Source of the DNA: Isoetes taiwanensis
Taxonomy: Eukaryota; Streptophyta; Lycopodiopsida; Isoetales; Isoetaceae
NCBI GenBank assembly: GCA_021234155.1
Contig: JAJEKV010000177.1
Coordinates: 716,160-780,159, forward strand
Length of the DNA stretch: 64,000 nucleotides
Reading direction: 5' to 3'
Positions 22,186-34,349 of the stretch are shown here, piece by piece. Numbering within the stretch: the first letter of the stretch is position 1; each line of letters begins with the position of its first letter. A program made the translations under genes and the position numbers. Under the pieces are notes generated by a model, which saw nothing but the letters and a program-made list of their open reading frames with translations, did no database searches and was not told where the DNA came from.

Positions 22186-23548
22186 CTAAATTTTATCTTT
22201 TCTAATCCTCCGCGCCAAGTTCATGTTCTTGAGTATAATGGTCATCCTCTTGGCATGAATGGCGCAGATCTTGGCCTCCCTCGTTGCCCACTGCTTTGGC
22301 CGCTCTCGCAGACCCCGCCGCTTTTGATGTGGCCCTCGTAGTCGTGAACCATCTTGAACTCCTACATAGAGGTCATGATCTCGAAGGAGGCTTTCCTTCA
22401 ATCATCTTAATGGTGCACTGCTGGCAATGCCAAATATGCCGGAAAACTCTACACAGGCTTGAAATTTGGTCCATGGCGCACCTTCTTCGAGAATCGGGTC
22501 GAGGTGGTGGAGGCTTTGCTTTTTTCGGGCCTCGGTTTTGACGGCTTTTGACGGACCACATCCTACTTTACAATATTTTAATTATGGCCGAATCCATCGG
22601 CGGAGATAAATCTTGACAAGCCGCTTTTTTTCTTTCAGATTTCAATATCTTGCTTTCTTCAGCCAATAGCTTCTCACAATCTTCTTGCCCTCCTGACCGT
22701 GATTGATATGATTGCCGGTTGTTTCGGTCTTCATTCTTCTACCTCCTCCTCCTCTTCTTCTTTAGCCTCTTGTCCTCTCCACCAAGCCCTCGGGCATATC
22801 CTCGGTTCTCGGACCTTGTTCTAATACACTTCCTAGCTTTTTCTATCCTTCGACCGCTTCCATCCCAGCTTTGGGATGCCATAAAACACGATTCAATGTG
22901 AGATGCTATTTAGCAACTCCATGTTCATATGAGATGCCAGCCTTGTCGGTTGATTTATCTATTTTAAGCAAATCATATGTAGACAAGGTCAGCATTCAAT
23001 TGCCTACTACCGCATATTATAATGAAGCACTCTTTTCCAAGAGATTCCTATAGTTAAGAACCATTGCATGCTTAATATTCCCATTACTATATACAAATGT
23101 GATAGAGATCCTTGCCCATCTTCATTTGCCTCACCGATATGTTGTTATTATACATCTAGAAGTGGACCTTCTCCATATATTTCATACAATATCCCACAAG
23201 CCCTTCAAAAGAGTGTAATGTCTTACAAATAAGAACAACATCTATAGGCTTCTTCACTCTCTATTCAAACCTCCATGGCCACATTCACAAGTCTAGGGGG
23301 ACTTCACAGAAGCCTGAACACACACTAGAAATGCAAGTGATTCAAATCACTTCCCCTTTCTCGACCGCAGAATTGCACGACAAATGTATCCACCACAATA
23401 TTTCACTAGCAAGTCATAAAACTCTATTGGAGCATCCATGCCTACCATGCCAAGTGTAATACTAACATCCAAGTTGCCATGTGCCTTCATGCTTCATTGC
23501 CAATTTTCTAGACCCCTACGGCGCATGAGCATTGTCTGTTGATCTCAT
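22186..23548 (-). pseudogene. Replitron-like HUH-Rep gene with histone-H3-like end (half 1)
   Basis: Counterpart of 54425-55830. The ATG at 23548 opens MRSTDNAHAP in the Rep frame, which supports this start. HLH lies at 23331-23339, with the same TAG two codons after it (23325-23327). The H3-like end is open as EAKICAIHAKRMTIILKN and ARRIRKDKI to the stop at 22186. The preceding helix reads TIKMIEGKPP, closer to H3 than half 2. Mid-gene bases differ strongly between halves, so the exact protein cannot be fixed from this window. Confidence 0.6.
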
Positions 23549-24159
23549 GCAAGATTCCTCCTTGTCTTATCTTATCTTGTAAATGTAATAGGCAAACAGA
23601 CGAGATAAGGAGGGAGGTGGGAGGGGGGGGAGGGGAAGGGGGGGAGAGCAAACTCTCATATGATAGCATGATTCAAAATACCGATAAGCCCCTTTAGTTA
23701 TCCGTCCAATTTAAGAATTGCCGGTCTAAATTTTTGGTGTTGGAAAAATTCCAATTAGAAAAACATATTTTGATGTAAAAATCTGGGTATATTTTTATAT
23801 TCCGCTATATGTTATATCATGTACATTTTTCATATAGGCAAAGAAAAAAATCTGGTAGACCTTTAAAATAGTTTTGAGCCCTATTTGATAGCAAAAGACA
23901 AAACTCCTAGCAAAAAAATATTATAGCAGAGTGGGTATCTACTCTAGAATCTTCATGAAATGAAGATAAAAATATCAAGATATTACCTTCTAATTTAGTC
24001 CCTTGGGTATCGGACCTCTCTTGAGCCCATTGCTCAACCCCCAAACCCCATAACGATCCAAATGAAATCGTAGATGCTTAAAATTGCTCATTTGCTTGCG
24101 ATTTCTTACTTAATACACCCCTTAACGATTAATAATCTTATATAATTTTCATATGGCTT

Positions 24160-24370
24160 CATGAAAGGGCAACTCTCGCGATCACGACAATAAACCTCTA
24201 TAATAAAGAGGGGTGGGTCATATGTGCCATGTGAAAAAATATATACCTTTTAAAAAGAACTTCAAAGAACTTGAAAGAAAAACCTTCAGAGGGGCTAGTC
24301 ATGCATGCCACGCTAAAAACACTCTATAATAAAAAAGGCTTGACACACATGCCGTGCACATATAAATAAC
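24160..24370. repeat. Short repeats CCTCTATAATAAAGAGGGG
   Basis: CCTCTATAATAAAGAGG is a small inverted repeat followed by GTCATATGTGCCA. Related blocks recur about every 60-90 bp, three times. Half 2: 56450-56625. Confidence 0.6.
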
Positions 24371-24839
24371 AATATTAAAATTTCTTAATATAGATGACAT
24401 CCGAAGTCGATGTCTACCTAATAAGAGGAAAAAAGGAAGGGGATGGAGGGGTCGTAATTTGAGAAGAATGTTGAATGAAAGAAACACCTAATGATTAATA
24501 TATATCGCCGCTCTCTCAATGAGAATCTTGATCCCTGGTGTTTATCGATTTGCAACCATATCCTTTAATGAAAATTCTGCCTTTTATACGCCAATTCCCT
24601 TCTCCACCCCATCAAGGAAAGAGGTGTTCATTCTGATTATGATCCAATGGAGTAACGCATGTGACGCCACCATTCTAATCAAGAATGATAAATGGGAGTG
24701 ATCGACCGTTGTTGTCGGGCTATTGTATCTCCATGGTGAAAGAAATGCCGATTTTCAAGCCCCGGCCAAGACTATGGCGAAGATTTTCTTTGAACCCAAA
24801 GCTTATTTGTATGGGGCTTTGTGCTATGGCTAGCCCAAA

Positions 24840-25728
24840 ACTTCGCTGGAGATGGCTTTCTTTGATGCGATAACATCTTTTCGCCGATCATCCTCGACCG
24901 ACAATTTTGGATCAAAACCTAAAACTCTATTCTTGCCATACCTATGACCAATCTCAAGATCTGCTCAAAACTAATCCTCTCCCAAGGCCATAACTTTCCT
25001 TTTTGACGCCATGGAGCAACAATAATTTTTGGATTCCCTTTCGAAATGGGAGCTGCTATCGCCAAATTTCCTCGACGCCTCGCAGCCCCATTCCACTTAT
25101 AAGAATCCACTAATTGTTGTTTGCTCACATAATGTAAAGTCAGGTGCCACAATTCAACCCGCGAAGGCCAATGGCGCCATGCCACGATCAACTTTTTTTC
25201 CGGTGTTGTTCTCAACTTTTCCAATTGACATTCTCGCATTTCACTTAACATTTTGCAATCTCACCCATTCTAATGGCGCCTATTGAACATGTCAATCGAT
25301 AACCCCATGACTTCAAGTTGCATAACAAATATCGCTTTGAATTCGGGGACTCCACGCTGTAATTCAAGGCACATGGCCATTCCTCAGAACGCCAAGGTAA
25401 GGAGTGCCCTTCCGTTATTTTCTTTGATTCATTCTTCCCGTAATGACAAATAGCCTCACAAAAACATGCATCCTGGGCCAAGGAGCTTACTTTGACGTAG
25501 TTGTAATGAAAGGGGTCCGCATTCTTGCCACCACCAAGTAGAATCCAAGAGCGCTGCCGACCGCGTGAATCCCGATTCTGCAGTCGCAGGCCGGCAAGAA
25601 TGCCCCCACCCCTTTCCATTCCCCATTCCACGTAACAACGGGTTGCTAGAGGCCCAAAATACCAAAAATTCCAAAATTATTCGGCCGACCAAGAGAGAAA
25701 TTTTAGCCGGGTTTTCAGGCGATGACAC
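24840..25728 (-). CDS. Unassigned minus-strand exons, divergent to URED (half 1)
   Basis: A minus-strand open stretch begins MSSPENPAKISLLVGRIILE at 25728, about 340 bp from the URED start, and runs to a GTAAGC-like site near 25480. A further open stretch at 25251-24919 reads MLSEMRECQLEKLRTTPEKK and later VIGMARIEF, then RKDVIASKKAIS near 24870. It could be one divergent gene sharing a promoter region with URED. I do not recognise the family. Half 2 (57050-58045) agrees at the start and near DDLARKDVIASKKAIS but differs between. Confidence 0.35.
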
Positions 25729-26067
25729 GAGGCTTTAAACTTCCAAGACCCTAATTTTTAGGATCTAAACGTGAACCTAATCTGAGTTCTCTGCAGTTCC
25801 ATCTGTTCAAACACGGCAGTGCCTTTTTCTGATAATTCCGGCAGATCCGACAGCGTCAGCCTCAAGAATTTTCAGGTTCTTTTTTTTTAGGCTTCAAGCC
25901 GGTTTGCTGAAATTTTTTTTGACGTGGCCTGTCGTTCTTGAGCTCGTGATGATACGGATTTTGGGCATCTCCATCCCCTGTCCAAGACATAAAAACTCCA
26001 TTCTGGACGAGTTAGTGTGATTCCACTCTCATATCTACTTTTCTTAAGCATAAAGTCAGCTTTGGAC

Positions 26068-28093
26068 ATGGCTGAACGGAAGAGCAACTATGGGAAAGGC
26101 CACTCATTGTTGAGAAGGTCGCTGGGCGATCTGTTGCCTACTCATGTATTTGCAACCTATCCCCTCAAGCTCATCTTGCCCAACAAGGTACATCGCGGAC
26201 TCCATTTCATTACTCCTTCCCCTGATCTCAAATCTCAGAGCACATCTGGTTCAATTGCAGATCAGCTTCCCTGATGCAGATGCTGTATGGGCTTTACCTA
26301 TTACCTATGGTGGTGGAATTTTATCTGTTAAGAGTTCTTTCCCTTTCTAGTTGAATGTGAGTGAACGGTGTTTTTCTTTTTCTTTTTGTGTTTAGATATC
26401 AGAAACATAGGACCTCACTTTTAGAGATGCTTTCTAGCAGGGCGATTCCATCTCTGCACTGTGGATGTTGGCGATGATTCCACTCTGATTCTACAACTCA
26501 GGCTTCTACAAAAGTCAGTGCTCAATTACTTTTATGCAAGCTAAATATTATAACAATATAACCTTTGGGCTGACATCCAATTGATTGATGAATGTAAAAG
26601 CAAAAGTTTCATGATAAATCCCCTTGTTAGATATGCCCTTTGAGTTTGAATTCCATGAATGCTTTTGGTTTGAGGGGCATATCAGATATTCACTTGCTTA
26701 TATGCATAGCTAGCATCTAGGTTTCTCGAAGTTCAGTTAACAAAAGAAAGTAAAGGTGTACAGACATAAAAGAGAATTTAGGTTGGCAGGACGTTGAAAA
26801 AGAATGCTTATTGCAGCCATGAGGTAGAAAATGCATAATATGCACTGACGTGGTTAAAAATAGTGATTATTAGTGGTATTGCATATATTCTTTAAACCGC
26901 GACCCCGCTGAGTATGCCCCCATTACTATATATTCATCTGCAAAACCTCATGCTCTACCTCCTCTCGTGATATGATAAGTTTCTTGTATGTAAATTTGGT
27001 TATTTGGACTTTCTGTCACTTTACTTGATAGCTTTACAATTTTTCTTTTAGGGTTCCATTCAATTGTCTTCATTCAGTGTTCCATGCAGTTCTTTATATG
27101 CTATATATTTGTAATTTAGTTATTTGTAATTTAGCAGGTTTATAAAATAATTTAAAGGACTGGTTTCAGAGCAAGGGCTTCAGGTAAAAGAATGTGAAAC
27201 TAGAACTCTGCAGATTTTCAATATTATCTGACCTCTTATTACAAAAGGCTTCAGTTGGACATGCCACACTTGCTTTATTGCCAGATCCAGTGACATGTTT
27301 TGCACATGCAAAATATATAAGCAGCAGCAATTATTCAACATATCTCTCCTGATGCAAACCTTGTGCTTGTTGATTGGCTTTACAAGTGGATCGCGGCATG
27401 CATGTGGTGAAGTGTGGGAATTGAATCATATCGAAGTTCAAATGAAATTTATATTGATGGTGAACCCAATCATGCTTGACAAAAGTATGTAACTATCACC
27501 AAAAAAAAAAATTATTTAAAAGCTTTTCTTGAGTTAAAAAACTGTTCAAATTTGTCTGTTTACATAGTCCAAATTGCATTGCAGACATATTTGGAACAAG
27601 GAGAATTTGCTTCGATAGGAGAACATTTGCAAGGATTTCATGTGGTTGCAATGGTAGCCATTTATGGTCAAATCAACATCTATATAATTCATTTAGCTGT
27701 TCTTTGTTGGACTTGGAGTTTCCTGATCTAGCTGTTGCCCTCAGATCCCAATTTCTGTCATTCCAGCAGCATATGCAGAAGAAGGTGAATGAGCTGACAC
27801 AAGCAGTTTTAAAGAAGGATGCATAACGTACCAGTGAAAGGTGAAATGATGCATCTTCTTCGAGGATCTTTGCATCCTGTGAGCACATTTGGTCCAAAGG
27901 TATTGTGACAGAATGCTTGCATCGACATGTTTTTATTTCAGCCGTATGCCTAAAAGTAATTTGTGTTCTTTGCAGGATTCGGATTCTAGTCTTATAGTTA
28001 AATCTTATAGCAAAGCTCTAAGAATCTGTTTATGACTTTCCTAAAACAAATTGGAGAATTACTTGCCCCTCGCTTGTGGTATATAGGAGATAG
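26068..28093 (+). CDS. URED: Urease accessory protein UreD, 8 exons (half 1)
   Basis: Same gene structure: 26068-26187, 26261-26326, 26441-26513, 27138-27183, 27248-27484, 27585-27667, 27696-27899 and 27976-28093. Exon 7 is in frame here (FPDLAVALRSQFLSFQQHMQ). Exon 1 is frame-shifted in the middle, exon 4 reads VYK then stops (TCGACG is replaced by ATAATTT), and exon 8 is scrambled after DSxLIV. Because half 2 is intact at these places, these are more likely sequence errors than a dead paralogue, but a real pseudogene copy cannot be excluded. Confidence 0.8.
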
Positions 28094-31000
28094 TACAAAC
28101 GTGCAAAGCCATTTCATGATTTCTCTACTAGGAGGGTAAATAGATTAAATTTTGCATTCAGCCTCTTAGAATACACTTTTTGCTTTATGAGCAGTTTTTT
28201 ATTTTTTCTTTGTAGTCTAATAACTTGACACATTAATAATGGCAAGGTGCTTGCGAGGGGTTGCTTTTATTGTATTGCTTGTGCATTAATAATAATAAAG
28301 TTGCCATTGGCTTAGGAAGTGTAATTTTAATTAATTTTGTTTGGTCAGTAGGGATTTGTTTCTTAGCCAAGTTCTTTTGTTTTATTTCTAGAGCTGCTAA
28401 TATGCATCCATTAGGATGGGCCATATAAAACCCTAATTGCATTGTTTCTACTGACTGACATGAAGGTAAGTCACATTTTTATGTCCCTATCTAGAGAAAC
28501 TTGAGGGAAAGAGATTTGTAGGCTCAAATTAAAAATTACTAGTACATAATTTATCACATATTATATATCTTTTCTTTTATATCTAAAGACAACTCCTAAT
28601 AATAACCTCAAGTTCCCACAATGCAATATCTAATCATAGCTCCTAAATATGTGCCGTTTCTCTCCTTCTTTTGAGGAGGGATTGTAATGAAAGTGGCATG
28701 ACACAAACAACTTCATTGATAATTGAAATGGGAATAGCGCTCTTAAGCGTTAAGACCCAGAAAGCATGGCCAATGAGCCGTCCTCCTAGAAATTTAAGGG
28801 GTCATGTTTGGGTACCCCTAGGACATTCTTTGGCTTGTTCCCATCCTCGGTTAGGCTTGGACTTAAACGAGCTGGGGAAATGCAAAAGAAGGCTGCCTTA
28901 GGATTTGAGTTGAGTCATATAGAGGATAACCATGAAAAACACACAATGCATTCGATCCAAGCGCATTAGAACGGAATTCATCCTCATCAATGCACGCAAA
29001 ATAAAAACTTCTTGAAGTTTATTTACACTGATCTAAGTAATAGGTTTATCAGAATGTCAATCATAAAGCATATTTCTTCAATGCTGCGCAAGCGGAATAG
29101 ATAAAAGCCATCTATAACTTATCTGCGGTGCCGACTAATCTTCGTTTATTTTCACAACCCCTAAAGAAGGAATGCGACTTCTTTGTATGCGGTAACCGAT
29201 TCTTTAATTTCTAATACCGCCTTCGTTTATCACCGGAAGGAACATCCATTGAGTATCGAGAGACTAGAAATACTTATTTTCCCCACGATACCTTTCTGCA
29301 CCAATTTAGCGATCCCCATCCACGATAAGCCCCGCGATTAGCGGTGTCTCTAATTGCAGAAGGTTATAACCAAGCGTCAAGCATTGATTTGCGGTATGAA
29401 GTCTGAGACTAGGAATACAAGGTATTTGGAAGATTGGGGCAATATACCAAATCTGAGCTATCATCGCGGCAACAATAGTAATGGGGTTATACCAGGGCGT
29501 ATATATAACAACCTTGAAGGTTTTATATACTTAAAACCCACTTGAGCCAATTGCCCGCTAGGAACAGCAAAAACTCAAGTAGCATTTGATTTGCCAATAG
29601 GTACCATATCACGTAAACATTTAAATCTGTAATCTATATTTAGAAGGCCCATGGCCTTCTGTTACTATTCTAGGCTCATGAATTTCAACATTATGTACGC
29701 AAATAATATAGTATTATTGAGTTTGAATATATAAAAAGCGAGGCTGATTGAAGCAAAATATATAGATATCTAATGAATATCACGAGGAAGATCTCGATTC
29801 TCACCTTAGTGGACAAAATGGATTTATATGAAAGTTTATTTGGATCTTCTTGCTGACCACTGAGGAAAACTAGGAAAAAAGGCTCTTTACATAACCCCAT
29901 TATTAATGGGCCCATTTGGAGTCTTGATAGATTATTGTGAGGGTATGTATGAGCAATAAACAGCGATTACAAACTCATCTGGAAAGATTGATTATTGAAG
30001 ATTTAGGCGGAGGCACCATTGTTGTGATTCAAGTTATCACGGAATTAGGGTGCATGATTATTTCTCCTCCAAGAATGATTCTGCCATTGTGCCAAACTAT
30101 GGAATGCCATTAGAAAATTTGTTGTCCCAACATTGTCTAGCCAGCCGTGTGAGGAGAACCATTCGCGGTGACGATCACATATAGCATCTAAGGGTGCTTG
30201 TTAGACCTCTATGTCTTGACGTCTTGTTTACTCAAGCTGGCGCATAGCCTTGGCTTGGAGGTAATAAAATTGAAAAATTATGGCCCAGTTACGCCCACTT
30301 CATACGGGGAACTTTGATGTACCATGATTCAGGGGAGCGAATTGTAAGTATTGGGGCATTTTGCCATGGCGAGGAGCCATTTCACTTGCGTAGGACTCTC
30401 CCGTAGCACGAAGAAACAAGAATAAGTAATTAGATAGTTGAATCCGCGAGGATATAAGGAGATATGAAAACAACAAGATATAGAGCTATATCTTGAAGTA
30501 GCACTTGTAAAACTGAGATTTCACTAGAGGAAACATCAAAACAAAAACACCTTAATATCTCAGGATATACTCACATATTATAGCATAGAATAGTCATTTG
30601 AGGTGTATTCATTCTAAATTATTAGCATCTAGACACCTCATTTCTTTGGTAACGTTATAGCAGGCCCGGGTGTTGGGAACATGTAATGGCATCAGTCTCT
30701 TCTTTCCTTTGAAAAATTCTACTTGAGACCTGTTGGTTGCGGTACAGGAACCACTTGGAATAGGCATAGGAATCACAAATTAGCTCTGAAACCTAAAAAG
30801 CACTATCCATATCATAACTTCTGGAATTCATGAATATTACTACATCAGGAGTTCAAAAGATAAAGGATATTATGTAAAACCTTACACATGTATATAAAAG
30901 ATAAAAAAGCTCTAGCTTCACACATCTCATAGGTTAGCTTCTACAATTAAAAGGAGAATTGAAGTAACACACTCACATCCGCGGGTGCAGCTTCAATTTC

Positions 31001-31790
31001 CCTATAAGGAGATGAAATACAAGTTCCTACAAAGGCATAAGGCCTTCAATGTTACTGATTGAAGCTCCCATTATTTAGCCATTAGAAACAACTTTGCTAC
31101 TAACATTGGTAGAATGTAAGAAATTACCTGGACAGATGTAATTTTGAACAACCACTGTGTCTAGGATATATAACATCAACTATTTTAACCCACACTGAGA
31201 TGGCAGCAAATGACAAAAGGAAGTCAAGACGCAAGATCTAACCATTTTGAACTTGACGTGTTGCTTTTGACATGCTATATGGCCCTGAGACGGAACTTAT
31301 TATACAAGCATGATAAATATATGAGAGAATCCTACTCATCTTTGAGCCTTGACTTACTACTCAAATGAACCACATTATTTTCCTAGCATAATGAAAGCAT
31401 ATAAACTTCCAATTATGGAGTACTATTGCTCCAAGAACAAGACTTCAATATTGCATAGCTTGACAAGTACATCACTGCATCATTAAAGGCTTGCTGTTTT
31501 TAATCCATCTATCAGTTATACAAGGGAAAATTGATACCAAAGGACATATTTCCAAGGTGCAAAGTGCCGCGGCTTCCGTTCAACAAATATTTGGCAATTC
31601 ATGGATTTTAATGGTGCTTATTTGCATGTACTTTAGGGAGCATGAATGTAGAGATTACACAAGACTTGTAGATACCGCAGCAAAAAGACACGGAACAAAC
31701 ATGACATTCCTAGGATGGGTCTATGATAGGCATATCTTGGCCTATTCAGGAGACGTCCCCATCGAATATGTCGGTTCTAATACTTAATAG
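28094..31790. other. Unassigned 3' part of unit (half 1)
   Basis: It begins with probable URED 3' UTR. Minus-strand coding-like text appears around 29300-30400 and is clearer in half 2 (61600-62730: YNLLAIETLANRGLIVDGDR, DPNKLSYKSILSTK, SSPRRSRHRGL). No family recognised. Confidence 0.35.
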
Positions 31791-32399
31791 AGCAAATGGC
31801 ATTACCTAGTACGTTAAAACTCATAAGATAGATTCATTTGTGAAAACATATAAAGCATGCACGAACACAATGCAAAATCAAACGCAAAAACTGGTGTGTA
31901 TACTTGATAATATTGTTACCGACCATATAAAGAGAATACACACTAAGTTAGCGAATAATAATACATAGAACAATAACAGGTAAGCATGCGTGAGGATCGG
32001 CTAACGCTGCAAAACTACACAACCTTTATTCACATTCAATAAATTTCACATATTGCACTTTTAACTTGCCAAAGCCAGTGCATGTTGGAAGAAGGTCGAG
32101 GAGACCTAAGTAAAGCCATAGAAGACGCGCCGGACCACTAAACACATTCCAAAGAAAGGCACATGTTCGNNNNNNNNNNNNNTCCCTTTGCAATATTAGG
32201 AAATGGTTGAAGGAGGTAAACCGGACTGGGTGGAGGCACTGCGACTTCGTAGGAAGCACTACTGAGAATGCAACACAGCGAGGCGAGCTACCTCAATGCT
32301 GATACATATGTGGTGTCTCACCGTAGATGCCTTGGCGTGCGGTTTTAACAAGCGAGGCGGAACCCGGATGACTTCGCCATTTGCATCGTGCATAAGCAA
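31790..32399. other. Junction segment between halves
   Basis: The end of half 1, the N gap, and about 217 bases before half 2 begins. Bases 32183-32290 (CTGGGTGGAGGCACTGCGA) are a diverged copy of 32463-32560 and of 64-150. No gene seen. Confidence 0.6.
32170..32182. other. Assembly gap, 13 N
   Basis: Thirteen undetermined bases. Sequence just after the gap (32183-32290) resembles 32463-32560, so the gap sits in a short local repeat at the junction of the two halves. An odd-sized gap like this is typical of partly filled scaffolding joins. Confidence 0.99.
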
Positions 32400-34063
32400 A
32401 TGGAAGCGGTTGAATGCATTTCCCTGGCGTTTGGTGCTGAGGAGGCCTCCACCAGTCCAGAGCCCCTCCCCTTCCAAATATTAGCGGAAGATGGTTGGAA
32501 GGAGAGTGGCTCTATTTGAGTCGGCTGCGATTTGTAGGAAGAATACATATCGCGAAGAAGCTCCATTAGTCACAAGGCACCCAAAATTAAAACACTACAT
32601 GGTTTTCCATGGTTATGACTAGAAAACCATTCTAAAAATCAATGCGTGTTTGTGGGTTAATTTCATTAAAAACCATATCTTTGGCTAAACTAATAGGTTC
32701 TCTTGTAAGGTTTGTTAAAAGGTGGTATTATGGCATGGTAATTTCAAATGGCTTCTTTGTGGAGTTTATCAAAGTGGTATTGCATGTTGGTAAAAAAGAT
32801 GTAGTATAATATAGTATTTTTAAAAGTAAGGTTTGTCCATGTGGTATAACATAATGGTTCTGGATATGGTTTAATATAGTGCTCTATTCATGTGGTTTTA
32901 TAATGTGGTTGATTATTGTGGTAAACTAGTATGGTTAAATCATAGTAGGCACATGGTTTGCAATATGTTTGTATTAAATGTGCATGGTTTTATTATGCAT
33001 TAGCTTCATTGTTATTAGTTATAAACCAATAATTGTTGTTTGGAGCATTTCATGTTAAGTAGATTAAAATCATTAAAGTTGTGGATGGTTTCTTATATTT
33101 ATCAATATTTATTTATTTTTTTTTTGAATCATTTCAAGTTAGTAGATAAAACCATTAAGGATTGTAGATGGCGGCTATGTCATTAAGGATTGTGGATGGT
33201 TTCTTATATTTATCAATATTTATTTGTTTTTGAAGCATTTCATGTTAGTAGATAAAACCATTAAGGATTGTAGATGGACGGTGCCAATAGCAACAAAAAT
33301 AGCGAGCAAAGGGATTTGAACCCCAACCATTTCAAAACTCATAACCAATGATAAGTTTATTTTGAGAAGTACATACAAAAGCAGGATAAAATAGCAAACA
33401 TGGGTACAAGTCTGGAGACACAAAGTACTAACCTTGCAAGTACTTAAATAAAGTATTGACCTTGCACTTGTATTCTAATATCAGGACACATATTAATCTG
33501 GTTTAAATTGAACCACTTCTAGTTCCCTCTATAAGGGGAAATTAAACTCATGAATCAATAGCAATAGCAATAGATCAATGTACCTCTTCCTCTAGTCTCA
33601 TCCTGCTCTCTTGCCTTTTTTCTCCCAAATAGCTTCATTCTATCCATCTGTTTAAGTTCTGCGATATACATCTTCTCCTTTTCCTACAAATGCTATTGCG
33701 TCTGAACTAGCTGCTTATGCGCAATGTTTGAGGCAGACCTCAAGCTGTTCAACTCCGCCTTAGAACATCATCTTCATCTTTGCCTATGATTAGTGCACTT
33801 TAAACCTAGATATTTCAAAATAAAAGGTCAGATGCAATATCTTTGCCCGGACCACAGAAAAGATTTAGAGGAAATATATGAAAGGAAAGAAACGGCGGCG
33901 ATGTCGCTAGAACTATAACCTGAAAGTTTTACGGGGAAATATATAAAAGAAAGAACAAACTTGCTATCTCGGATGTTAAGCGAAATTGATCGCCATTTGA
34001 AAGCAGTAGTGCAGGGAGGCGGTCAGTTGTCTCGGTTTGTCTGCTGCTATTCATCGAAACTCC

Positions 34064-34349
34064 ACAAAGCGATCGTTTATGAAGAGATTTACGAGATGTG
34101 GAAGCTTGATGATGGAAGGAGAAATACTTACATTTTGGTATTGAGCCGATATCTAGCTTGGTAACATGCACATAATAATCATCTTGTTCTTCACATTCTT
34201 CACATTCTAAACCGGGCCATGGATCATCAGGTGCAAGGTCTTGGATGATTTGTTTTCGGTGCGGATCATTCAGTGAGCTTCCATCACATTATATAATGCT
34301 TTCAGCTCTCCGGTGTCCATCATATGATCGTTTTCGTCAATGCCTCCCC
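34064..34349 (-). pseudogene. LRR protein N-terminal cap (PII-2-like), fragment (half 2)
   Basis: Counterpart of 1664-1959. HVTKLDIGSIPK and the GTAAGT after it are kept, and the one-base offset before the first LRR is also present here, so that break is not a one-off error. The cysteine region is disrupted by bases differing from half 1. Confidence 0.5.

Larger units (their letters stand above)
1..32169. repeat. First version of a ~32.3-kb unit (half 1)
   Basis: This half matches 32400-64000 in order and orientation from end to end. The first bases correspond to about 32400 and about 31640 corresponds to about 63960. Some stretches are base-identical, for example around 2830-3050, 12590-12900 and 19560-19790. 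Others differ every few bases. It may be an allele, a mis-joined haplotig or a true tandem copy. The sequence alone does not decide. Confidence 0.95.

Noticed and set aside
22186-22401. An ordinary functional histone H3 gene
   Set aside because: The N-terminal tail is missing, the central helix is diverged, and in-frame stops and frame shifts are present. Only the core fold pattern is kept.
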